Of a DNA stretch of 33,415 bases, positions 1 through 6,100 are shown one piece after another. The notes under the pieces are model-generated. The model saw nothing but the letters and a program-made list of their open reading frames with translations, was not told the DNA's origin and made no database searches. Position 1 is the stretch's first letter; each line of letters starts with the position of its first letter. A program made the position numbers and the translations under genes. This stretch comes from Candidatus Aenigmatarchaeota archaeon (GTDB lineage Archaea > Aenigmatarchaeota > Aenigmatarchaeia > QMZP01 > QMZT01). Location: assembly GCA_016932215.1 (NCBI GenBank), contig JAFGDH010000028.1, forward strand, positions 1-33,415. The letters are read 5' to 3'.

Positions 1-26
1 CAAAATACAGCAAAGGAAGGGCAGCC

Positions 27-317
27 ATGAAAAGAATGGCTGATGCAGAAAGAAAAAACAAAGACCAGAATATAATGGTAAAGAGGGGCATGGGAAGATA
101 CCCGAAATGCCTTTCAGAAAAACCCTATTCGGGAATGTGTCCAAATGATACACCAAAAGACCCAATAAATGTTCCGGCTGATTGTAAACAATGTCCACAG
201 TTCGTAAACAGCAAATTTTATGCAGAAAAATATATGACACATGAAAGAAGAATTGAAAATCTCAAGAAAAGAGGATTGCCTATGGTTTTGGATAGCAATG
301 GTGGAATAAACAAATGA
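27..317 (+). CDS. Small Cys-containing hypothetical protein (96 aa)
   Basis: I do not recognise this protein. It is basic, with four cysteines: Cys28 and Cys39 early, then a Cys-x2-Cys pair near residues 53-56 followed by Pro, a possible small metal site. The C-terminal third is a Lys/Arg/Glu-rich predicted helix. A purine-rich stretch (GGAAGGG) lies about 7 bases before the ATG and supports the start; internal Met4 and Met17 are alternatives. It is followed by an AT-rich spacer and the 5S rRNA gene. The upstream neighbour is outside the window, so operon context is unknown. Confidence 0.5.
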   Translation: MKRMADAERKNKDQNIMVKRGMGRYPKCLSEKPYSGMCPNDTPKDPINVPADCKQCPQFVNSKFYAEKYMTHERRIENLKKRGLPMVLDSNGGINK

Positions 318-324
318 AAATTTT

Positions 325-375
325 GACTTTATTAGCAAAAACCCGACTTTATTAGCAGAAGTCAGTTAATTAGCA
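325..375 (+). repeat. Short tandem-like direct repeats upstream of 5S rRNA
   Basis: The 13-mer gactttattagca occurs exactly at 325-337 and 345-357. A degenerate third copy (cagttaattagca) lies at 363-375, giving spacings of 20 and 18 bases. The array lies between the small ORF and the 5S promoter. Roughly two-helical-turn spacing could suit protein binding, but it may be chance in AT-rich DNA. Confidence 0.4.
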
Positions 376-393
376 AAGCTCCGGTAAAATTAA

Positions 394-405
394 CCTTTTT
401 AAACC
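394..405 (+). promoter_or_regulatory. TATA box of the 5S rRNA gene
   Basis: The run ctttttaaacc lies about 25-30 bases before the apparent 5S 5' end, the expected distance for an archaeal TATA element. The assignment rests on motif and spacing only. Confidence 0.5.
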
Positions 406-423
406 TTTGCTGACAATTACATT

Positions 424-540
424 ATCGAGCGGCCAAAGCGAGAGGGATCACCTGTTCCCATTTCGAACACAGAAGTTAAAACTCTCCACGGTCTGGGAAT
501 TACTGCCGAATAGGTGGGAAATCCAGAACGCTGCCCTCTA
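424..540 (+). rRNA. rrf: 5S ribosomal RNA
   Basis: The segment has the conserved 5S landmarks in order: a GCGGCC-type end of helix I, the loop-A/helix-II region, the block CCCATTTCGAACACAGAAGTT (loop B/helix III), a loop-E/helix-IV region, and a GGGAAATCC block before the 3' strand of helix I (GCTGCC). About 115 bases is the normal size. The ends are approximate because helix I pairs imperfectly. No 16S or 23S sequence adjoins it, so 5S is a stand-alone transcription unit here, with its own TATA box and a hairpin terminator. The ORF that can be read across it is not a gene. Confidence 0.88.
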
Positions 541-550
541 TTTTTCGAAG

Positions 551-583
551 GAAGCAGGCGAGCCTGCTTCTATCTTATTTTTT
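551..583 (+). terminator. Hairpin plus T-run terminator after 5S rRNA
   Basis: A perfect 9-bp inverted repeat (GAAGCAGGC at 551-559, GCCTGCTTC at 562-570) is followed within a few bases by a T-rich tract ending in seven Ts. This has the form of a bacterial intrinsic terminator. Archaeal termination usually needs only the T-run, so the hairpin may instead protect or process the RNA 3' end. Confidence 0.6.
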
Positions 584-659
584 CCAAGGAAACGGGATTA
601 TCCGCTTTTTTCACTTGGGATAAGCGTTATAATTGAGAAGATTCAAGAATTAAGCGTAT

Positions 660-1517
660 ATGCTGAAAAAATACCTCGTGAATTCGAGACCTTATTCCTG
701 GGTAGATCTGATATTAGTCGGGCTGCTGGCCAAGTTCTCCGTTACCAGCGAACTCGTTTTCGTCAACAAGGATTTTTTCATGGCCCTGAGCCTGATATTC
801 CTATGGGTGGCCCTTAATTTCTTCCTCGAATATACACATTCCTACAGCTATAAAGGGAGGTTCCTTAAGGTTCACGGCATGTTCTTCTTTGCACTCGGCG
901 GCTTGATCGGGCTTATGATAAATCCGCTTTCATTCGTGTTTTTGGCATTCCTCGGAATATTCACGTTCATCTATCTCCAGAAATCAAGGAACAGCGTGTT
1001 CGGAAACCTGAGCTGCGTGATAAGGGGGGTTATTGAGTCCGTTTTCCTGTTTTACGCTCTAACCTTCTACGTATCGACGTTCACCATCCCTTCGATGGTG
1101 CTCGGTTTTCTCGTTTTCATGATCTACACAGCCCGTGCGCTGGTCGGGGACATAAGAGACCACAAGCATAACAGGAAAGCAGGCAAAAGGACGTTACCTG
1201 TGGTTTACGGGATCACACAGAGCAGGAACATAACAGTAATAATGCTGCTGCTCTCGGCAATCATCCAGATCGCCTACTTCAGTTCGTTTGCCATCGCAGT
1301 ACCCATAATCCTGTTCACCGTTTCCGTGCTCTTCTTTTCCAACGGTTACGTTCTACATCACCTGATGATATTCACAACCATGTTCTTCCACGTTAACATG
1401 ATCTACTATTTCACCCAGAACGACCTGCTGTTCACGAATCTGATCTATCTGGGAATACTGCTCAACATGATATTCTACCCGATGCTGAAACGTGAATCAA
1501 ACCCGAAATTCGTCTGA
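660..1517 (+). CDS. UbiA-family prenyltransferase, divergent
   Basis: A 285-residue integral membrane protein with about eight to nine hydrophobic segments. The second Asp-rich motif of the UbiA superfamily is intact: Asp164 and Asp167, Gly175, then Thr178-Leu-Pro. The first motif, normally NDxxDxxxD, is eroded to Asn53-x3-Glu57 without the downstream aspartates, so substrate or activity may differ from classical members. Archaeal UbiA proteins prenylate lipid head-group precursors (for example DGGGP synthase) or quinone and haem precursors; which applies is not visible. A TATA-like ttataattg about 30 bases upstream suggests a nearly leaderless mRNA. It is convergent with the dUTPase gene, with two bases between stop codons. 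An isoprenoid cluster lies 11 kb away. The superfamily is secure, the function is not. Confidence 0.8.
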   Translation: MLKKYLVNSRPYSWVDLILVGLLAKFSVTSELVFVNKDFFMALSLIFLWVALNFFLEYTHSYSYKGRFLKVHGMFFFALGGLIGLMINPLSFVFLAFLGIFTFIYLQKSRNSVFGNLSCVIRGVIESVFLFYALTFYVSTFTIPSMVLGFLVFMIYTARALVGDIRDHKHNRKAGKRTLPVVYGITQSRNITVIMLLLSAIIQIAYFSSFAIAVPIILFTVSVLFFSNGYVLHHLMIFTTMFFHVNMIYYFTQNDLLFTNLIYLGILLNMIFYPMLKRESNPKFV

Positions 1518-1519
1518 AA

Positions 1520-1870
1520 TCAGTAGCCGTTGTCCTGCCTCTCGGCGTTCTTCCTGTTCTTCTCCATGTACTTCTCGAACATCTCTTCCGGGGTGAATCC
1601 GAGCTTCAGGCACAGTGAAAGCCAGAAATGGAGAAGGTCGGCCAGTTCCTCCTTGAGCTCCTCCCTGGTGAAATCCTTGGGCTTCTTCCACCACTTCCAG
1701 TTGGAATGCTCCTTTATCTCCATCGCTTCCTCTATAATTGCCGTGGTGATCCTGTCTATCCATTCCTTATCGGAGAATTCGTAACCTGATCCATGTTTTT
1801 CCTGAGAATTCCTGATGTAAGTGTCCAGATTTTTCTGCTCCTCGAACATCCTTTCCAATTTGTCTTCCAT
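1520..1870 (-). CDS. Dimeric dUTPase-like all-alpha NTP pyrophosphatase
   Basis: Predicted to hydrolyse dUTP or a related nucleotide to the monophosphate and pyrophosphate, limiting uracil in DNA. The protein is all-helical. An EExxE metal motif lies in the IIEEAMEIKEH segment (Glu49, Glu50, Glu53, counted from the upstream Met) and the partner ELADLL motif (Glu77, Asp80) follows about 27 residues later. A tryptophan-rich NWKWWKK between them is typical of the dimeric dUTPase (dUTPase_2) branch of the MazG-like fold. About 116 residues is short for dUTPase_2, so a generic MazG-like housecleaning role is possible. The second ATG (1870) is preferred because a GGTGA purine stretch sits 6 bases before it; the upstream ATG at 1876 adds two residues. 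It is transcribed divergently from the tRNA-Asp/Lys pair. Confidence 0.72.
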   Translation of the reverse strand: MEDKLERMFEEQKNLDTYIRNSQEKHGSGYEFSDKEWIDRITTAIIEEAMEIKEHSNWKWWKKPKDFTREELKEELADLLHFWLSLCLKLGFTPEEMFEKYMEKNRKNAERQDNGY

Positions 1871-1879
1871 AGCCATTCA

Positions 1880-1920
1880 CCGGAATTATATATTTAAATT
1901 TGTAAATAAATAAAGAAGAC
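1880..1920. promoter_or_regulatory. Divergent promoter region, dUTPase-like gene and tRNA-Asp/Lys
   Basis: This AT-rich stretch contains tatatatttaaattt, about 20-25 bases from the leftward dUTPase start, and taaataaataaa, about 30 bases before the rightward tRNA-Asp. Both are plausible TATA elements. Assigned by motif and distance only. Confidence 0.45.
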
Positions 1921-1943
1921 ATCAGATTCATCGAATGGTCAGT

Positions 1944-2052
1944 GCTTCGGTAGTGTAGTGGCCTATCATCTGGGACTGTCACTCCCAGGACCCGGGTTCA
2001 AAGGCATTCGAAACCGTTCATCGGTTTCTGGCTGAAATTCCCGGCCGAGGCG
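1944..2052 (+). tRNA. tRNA-Asp (GTC) with a T-loop intron
   Basis: Removing bases 2003-2038 gives a full cloverleaf: 7-bp acceptor stem (GCTTCGG with CCGAGGC), D-arm of the archaeal Asp type, anticodon stem TGGGA/TCCCA with loop CTGTCAC (anticodon GTC at 1978-1980), 4-base variable loop, T-stem CCGGG/CCCGG with loop TTCAAAT, and discriminator G73. CCA is not encoded. Only two bases separate it from tRNA-Lys, so the two are surely cotranscribed. Confidence 0.93.
2003..2038 (+). other. tRNA-Asp intron at position 59/60 (T-loop)
   Basis: This 36-base intron fits a bulge-helix-bulge: central helix TTCA (exon) with TGAA (intron), 3-base bulges AAG and ATT cut after their second base, and the T-stem as outer helix. 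Inside is a GAAACCG/CGGTTTC hairpin. The cut restores a regular 7-base T-loop. A T-loop intron is non-canonical; most archaeal tRNA introns are at 37/38. Confidence 0.88.
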
Positions 2053-2074
2053 TCGGGCCTGTAGCTCAGCCTGG

Positions 2075-2133
2075 AATGCAGCGAAAGAAGCAGACTCCGT
2101 CCGCTTCGGTTAAATCGTTCGCAGTATGGGCAG
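2075..2133 (+). other. tRNA-Lys intron 1 (D-loop, after G19)
   Basis: This 59-base intron has central helix GCCT (exon) with GGGC (intron; one G-U pair) and 3-base bulges GGA and AGT cut after the second base. It contains GCGAA/TTCGC and GAAGC/GCTTC hairpins. Splicing restores the standard D-loop AGCCTGGTTA. Confidence 0.85.
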
Positions 2134-2145
2134 TTAGAGCACCGG

Positions 2146-2181
2146 TTTCCTTAGGGGAAAAGACTTTCCTGGAAGTGTGAA
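2146..2181 (+). other. tRNA-Lys intron 2 (anticodon stem, 30/31)
   Basis: This 36-base intron splits the anticodon stem after CCGG, with the next exon starting ACTTTTA. It holds a GGAAA-AGAC-TTTCC hairpin and a TTCC/GGAA helix. The flanking bulge-helix-bulge is relaxed (CAC with GTG only), so the exact cut could shift slightly, but only this join gives the CCGGA/TCCGG stem. Confidence 0.78.
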
Positions 2182-2188
2182 ACTTTTA

Positions 2189-2240
2189 TCTGGGCATAAA
2201 AGTGTGTTGATGGCTTTCAACAGTCAAATGACAGAAAGAC
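2189..2240 (+). other. tRNA-Lys intron 3 (canonical 37/38)
   Basis: This 52-base intron fits a textbook bulge-helix-bulge: exon helix strand CTTT with AAAG in the intron, bulges TAT (cut TA^T) and ACA (cut AC^A), inner helix CTG/CAG, and the anticodon stem outside. The bulge-helix-bulge can form only after intron 2 has been removed, because its outer helix needs A31. Confidence 0.87.
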
Positions 2241-2287
2241 ATCCGGGAGTCGCGGGTTCGAATCCCGTCAGGCCCATAAAAGCGTAT

Positions 2288-2317
2288 GACGACTTACACA
2301 GATTGAATCAAGTCATC
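2288..2317 (+). repeat. 3' hairpin after tRNA-Lys, related to the 25.7/28.7 kb repeat
   Basis: GACGACTT and AAGTCATC form a stem with 7 of 8 pairs and a 14-base loop, starting 11 bases after tRNA-Lys. The right arm (AGTCATC) equals that of the two hairpin repeats at 25702-25744 and 28707-28749, and the left arm differs by one base. The loop is not conserved. Possibly a shared 3'-end element. Confidence 0.4.
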
Positions 2318-2577
2318 TTTCGATCAACAACTTATTACAGCCTGGATATATTGATAATAACTGTCCTTCGAAAAAGCCGGATTTGCCCAAAAAATCGACA
2401 ATCTATTAAAAAATTCCTTTTAGAACGCCTATTTATAGGTGAAAAACCAAAAACTTTAAATACTTTAGCCCGACATATTTATCTTAACGCTTACAAGTAT
2501 ATACTACCCGTGGGAATCCCGCCGGAAAGTAAGTTGAATAACTCCTATCGGCTGCTTAGCCCAGCGAGTTATTGAAG
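2318..2577 (+). promoter_or_regulatory. rpoH upstream region: TATA candidates and start-proximal hairpin
   Basis: No gene is seen here. TATA-like elements occur at about 2431-2441 (ctatttatagg), 2453-2462 (ctttaaatac) and 2493-2503 (agtatatac). A hairpin lies at 2537-2573: AATAACTC pairs with GAGTTATT (8 bp), enclosing a smaller GGCT/AGCC stem. Its right arm runs into the possible TTG start of rpoH at 2572, so it could influence translation of the polymerase operon. Confidence 0.45.
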
Positions 2578-2814
2578 GTGATTGCATCGATTGACATATT
2601 GAGACATGAGCTCGTACCAAGGTTCCGTATTCTTACAGAAGAAGAAAAAAAGCAGGTTCTTGAGAGATTCAACACCACTGAAAAGAAGCTTCCCAGAATC
2701 CTTGCAGACGATCCTGCAGTAAAGGTTCTGAAGGCAAAACATGGCGACCTTTTGGAAATAAACAGAAATTCTAGAATAGCCGGCGAATCAGTTTATTACA
2801 GGATTGTTGTTTGA
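2578..2814 (+). CDS. rpoH: DNA-directed RNA polymerase subunit H (Rpb5 C-terminal homologue)
   Basis: The small archaeal subunit corresponding to the C-terminal assembly domain of eukaryotic Rpb5; it sits at the downstream jaw of RNA polymerase. The signature HELVPRFRIL near the N-terminus, the LPRILADDPAV segment and the terminal YYRIVV are diagnostic, and about 78-80 residues is the normal length. The start is uncertain: TTG at 2572 lies within a hairpin arm, GTG at 2578 is free, and TTG at 2599 would clip the family N-terminus; I use GTG. The rpoB2 gene follows 14 bases later, in the usual archaeal order H-B-A. Confidence 0.9.
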   Translation: MIASIDILRHELVPRFRILTEEEKKQVLERFNTTEKKLPRILADDPAVKVLKAKHGDLLEINRNSRIAGESVYYRIVV

Positions 2815-2828
2815 GGTTTGGAGAGAGA

Positions 2829-4298
2829 ATGTCATTTGTTACTCTGGTCAAGGGTTTTGAGAAGGAAAGGGAATGGGTCAAATACCAGATAGAATCATTT
2901 AACAATTTTATCGATTTCGGCCTCCAGAAAATAATAGACGAAGTGGGGGTTGTAAGGGTAATACAGGAAGCAGAGGACCTGAAGCTCAAGTTCGGTAAGG
3001 TGGAGATAGGTACTCCCACCATCCATGAAGCCGACGGGTCGACAAGAACGGTATACCCGAACGAGGCGAGGATACGCAACCTTACGTATATGGCCCCGAT
3101 ATACGTCAACATAACGCCCATATTCAACGGTGTCCAGGAAAAGATGGAAAGGGTCCATGTAGGAAACCTCCCAATAATGGTAAGATCAAAGGTATGCACG
3201 CTCTCGGATCTCGAAGAGAGTGAGAACATAGACGTGGGCGAGGATCCGACGGACCCCGGAGGTTATTTCATAGTCAACGGCACTGAAAGGGTGCTGGTTC
3301 TTATAGAGGAAATCACTTCAAACAAGCCGATTTTCGAGAAAACGCCCGAGGAAGGGGTGATGGTGAGGATAAACTCGGAGAAATCCGGCTTCAAGCAGAG
3401 GCATCTTATCGAGATGAAGCCTGACGGCGAGATAACGATCTCCTTTGCCAACATAAAAAAACTGCCGATAGTTGTCCTTCTGAAGGCCCTCGGCCTCGAG
3501 AACGACAAAGAGATGTGCTCACTTATTTCGAAGGACGACAGGATACTAAACGAATTCTACACAAATCTTTACGAGACAGACGTCATCACGACGGAGGAAG
3601 CGAAGGCATTCGTAGGAAGGAAGCTCAAGGTGAGCAAGGACTATGTCGACGAGAGGGTTAACCAGATACTTGACAGGTATCTCTTCCCCCACCTGGGGCA
3701 GGAACTTTCCGACCGTGCACTCAAGGACAAGTACATAGCAAGGATAATAAGGAAATGCATATCGGTCAAGCTCGGTATGTCCCCGGAGGACGATATCGAT
3801 CATTACTCGAACAAGCGATTACTCATGTCAGGGGAGCTTTTCGAGCAGCTTTTCAGGTCCATCCTGCTGGGGCGATGGGGCCTGATAGCGAAGATGACTT
3901 ATAATTACCAGAAACTGGTCAAGAGAGGGAAATTCCCATCAGTCCAGTCGATCATCGAGGCCAACACAGTCACTAAGCAGATACTTTCCTCGCTGGCGAC
4001 GGGAACCTGGATAGGCGGGCGAACAGGAGTTTCGCAGAGGCTTGACAGGAGCTCGTTCATCAAGTCGATTTCCCATCTGAGGTCCGTGCTTTCGCCGCTG
4101 ACTTCGACACAGGAACACTTCAAGGCAAGGCAGGTACACCCGACCGAGTGGGGGAGATTGTGCCCGGCCGAGACGCCTGAGGGTTCTTCGATAGGTCTTA
4201 GAAAGCATCTAGCCCTACTTACTGAGATAACCGCCGGCCTTTCTGACAAGGACGAGACAGAGCTTCTTAACAGCATAAAGGGGAGGGGAGTGAAATGA
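2829..4298 (+). CDS. rpoB2: RNA polymerase subunit B'' (N-terminal half of beta)
   Basis: About 489 residues covering the protrusion, lobe and fork regions of the second-largest polymerase subunit. The opening VKYQIESFNNFIDFGL is typical of RpoB'' and the end holds HPTEWGRLCPAETPEGSSIG, the conserved fork/rifampicin-site region. The ATG at 2829 is chosen because a GGAGAG ribosome-binding site precedes it and the family N-terminus begins there; an in-frame TTG at 2811 overlaps the rpoH stop. Beta is split into B'' and B', as in many methanogens, haloarchaea and related groups. The stop overlaps the rpoB1 start (ATGA), so translation is coupled. Confidence 0.96.
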   Translation: MSFVTLVKGFEKEREWVKYQIESFNNFIDFGLQKIIDEVGVVRVIQEAEDLKLKFGKVEIGTPTIHEADGSTRTVYPNEARIRNLTYMAPIYVNITPIFNGVQEKMERVHVGNLPIMVRSKVCTLSDLEESENIDVGEDPTDPGGYFIVNGTERVLVLIEEITSNKPIFEKTPEEGVMVRINSEKSGFKQRHLIEMKPDGEITISFANIKKLPIVVLLKALGLENDKEMCSLISKDDRILNEFYTNLYETDVITTEEAKAFVGRKLKVSKDYVDERVNQILDRYLFPHLGQELSDRALKDKYIARIIRKCISVKLGMSPEDDIDHYSNKRLLMSGELFEQLFRSILLGRWGLIAKMTYNYQKLVKRGKFPSVQSIIEANTVTKQILSSLATGTWIGGRTGVSQRLDRSSFIKSISHLRSVLSPLTSTQEHFKARQVHPTEWGRLCPAETPEGSSIGLRKHLALLTEITAGLSDKDETELLNSIKGRGVK

Positions 4299-6100
4299 AG
4301 GCCCCGAAGGAAAAGGTTGACGTCTACTTCAACGGAAACTTCATAGGTTCCGTCCCCAACGCAGACAAGTTCATTGCCGATATCAAGAAGAGAAGAAGGC
4401 ACAACATACTCCCAGACCAGATCAACGTGGCATATAACCAGAGCTTCTCCGAGATAAGGATAAATTCCGACTCAGGGAGGGCAAGGAGACCCCTTATCGT
4501 AGTTGAGGCAGGGAAGCCGAGGCTCACCAGCGATCTAGTTAAGAAGCTCGAAACGGGAAAAATAACATGGACTTATCTTTTGAAACACGGTATTATCGAA
4601 TACCTGGACGCGGAGGAGGAGGAGAACGCGTACATATCCATTGATCCGGCCAGCGTCACCAAAGAACACACCCATCTGGAACTCAATCCGATACTCGTTC
4701 TTGGAATATCGGCAAGCCTTACACCCTATTCGGAATACAACCGAGGGGACAGGGTAAACTACGGCGCAAAGATGGTCGGTCAGGCGATTGGAGCGCCGGT
4801 GGACAACTTCCTGATAAGGGCCGACACCAAGTTCAATATTCTCGCATACCCGCAGCGTCCCCTTGTGAGGACCAAGACTGACGACATCCTTTCGCTCCAT
4901 CCTTACGGACAAAACGTAGTGATAGCGATAATGTGCTGGGACGGGTTCAACATGAACGACGCCGTCGTTCTTAACAAGAGCTCAGTGGAAAGGGGGATGT
5001 TCAGGTCATTCTATTTCCGTACATACGAAACCTTCAAGAAGAGGTACTGGGGAGGACAGGAAGACAGGATAAGCATACCGGAACCGGGAATAAAGGGCTA
5101 CAGGGGAGACGAGGCATACAAGGACCTCGCCGAGGACGGCATAATAAACATAGAGACGCCTGTTCAGTCGGATTCCATACTCGTCGGTAAGACATCACCC
5201 CTGAGGTTCCTCACGGGTGGGGATTTCACGATGGACATAGAGAACAAGAGGGAATCCTCGATAACGGTGAGGCATGGCGAAAAAGGAGTGGTGGACAAGG
5301 TTCTCATAAGCGAGACAACGAACGGCGAGCAGCTCCTGAAAATAAGGATAAGGGACCAGAGAATCCCGGAACTCGGGGACAAGTTCGCAACGAGGCACGG
5401 ACAGAAAGGCGTAACGGCGCTGGTAGTTCCTCACGAGGACATGCCCTTCACAAAGGACGGCGTGGTTCCGGACGTTGTTTTCAACCCGCATGGCATTCCT
5501 TCGAGGATGACCGTGAGCCAGCTGATAGAAGTGCTGGCAGGGAAATGTTCCGCCTATTCCGGAAAGATAGTCGACGGTTCGACGTTCTCCGGGACGAAAG
5601 AGGACGAAATAAGAAAGGAAATGCTCAAGATGGGTTTCAGGGACGACGGGAAGGAGACGCTTTACGACGGAAGGACGGGGAAGGCTTACCAGGTTATGAT
5701 TTTCACAGGAATTACCTATTACATGAAGCTTGACCACATGGTCGCTGACAAGATACATGCCCGTTCAAAGGGACCGGTGACCCTGCTTACGAGACAGCCG
5801 ACGGAGGGGAGAAGCAAGCGCGGCGGCCTGAGGCTTGGCGAGATGGAGCAGCAGTGCCTTGTAGGTCACGGAGCCGCAATGACGCTCAAGGAAAGGTTCA
5901 ACTCTGACGAAACCGTGATTCCGATATGCCAGAACTGCGGTCTTATAGCGGTTCATGACAAGACGAAAAACAAGACGCACTGCCTTGTCTGCAAGGATTC
6001 AAAGGTACTTTGGGTGAACACGTCTTACGCCTTCAAGCTGACTCTCGACGAGTTCAAGTCGATGGGCGTGTATCCGAAACTGGTGGTGGAGGAGATATGA
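4295..6100 (+). CDS. rpoB1: RNA polymerase subunit B' (C-terminal half of beta)
   Basis: 601 residues forming the wall, hybrid-binding and clamp-anchor part of the second-largest subunit. Recognisable blocks are DGFNMNDAVVLNKSS, the GDKFATRHGQKG catalytic-centre segment, EVLAGK, and near the C-terminus GGLRLGEMEQQCLVGHGA followed by a four-cysteine zinc site (Cys-x2-Cys, then Cys-x2-Cys). The length is usual for B'. It starts inside the rpoB2 stop and overlaps the rpoA1 start by four bases. Confidence 0.97.
   Translation: MKAPKEKVDVYFNGNFIGSVPNADKFIADIKKRRRHNILPDQINVAYNQSFSEIRINSDSGRARRPLIVVEAGKPRLTSDLVKKLETGKITWTYLLKHGIIEYLDAEEEENAYISIDPASVTKEHTHLELNPILVLGISASLTPYSEYNRGDRVNYGAKMVGQAIGAPVDNFLIRADTKFNILAYPQRPLVRTKTDDILSLHPYGQNVVIAIMCWDGFNMNDAVVLNKSSVERGMFRSFYFRTYETFKKRYWGGQEDRISIPEPGIKGYRGDEAYKDLAEDGIINIETPVQSDSILVGKTSPLRFLTGGDFTMDIENKRESSITVRHGEKGVVDKVLISETTNGEQLLKIRIRDQRIPELGDKFATRHGQKGVTALVVPHEDMPFTKDGVVPDVVFNPHGIPSRMTVSQLIEVLAGKCSAYSGKIVDGSTFSGTKEDEIRKEMLKMGFRDDGKETLYDGRTGKAYQVMIFTGITYYMKLDHMVADKIHARSKGPVTLLTRQPTEGRSKRGGLRLGEMEQQCLVGHGAAMTLKERFNSDETVIPICQNCGLIAVHDKTKNKTHCLVCKDSKVLWVNTSYAFKLTLDEFKSMGVYPKLVVEEI

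Larger units (their letters stand above)
2055..2276 (+). tRNA. tRNA-Lys (TTT) interrupted by three introns
   Basis: Removing 2075-2133, 2146-2181 and 2189-2240 leaves exactly 75 bases forming a perfect archaeal tRNA-Lys: acceptor GGGCCTG with CAGGCCC, D-arm GCTC-AGCCTGGTTA-GAGC, anticodon stem CCGGA/TCCGG with loop CTTTTAA (TTT at 2185-2187), variable GAGTC, T-arm GCGGG-TTCGAAT-CCCGT, discriminator A73. The anticodon stem pairs perfectly only if all three introns are removed. An open reading frame can be read through the last two introns but is not a gene. Confidence 0.92.

Noticed and set aside
407-817. 136-residue ORF over the 5S gene
   Set aside because: It lies over conserved 5S rRNA and the start of the UbiA gene in another frame.
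2075-2240. Homing-endonuclease genes in the tRNA introns
   Set aside because: The introns are 31-59 bases long, too short for any endonuclease gene.
2177-2575. 132-residue ORF on the plus strand
   Set aside because: It runs through tRNA-Lys introns, exon and the rpoH promoter, and its translation shows no protein-like pattern.
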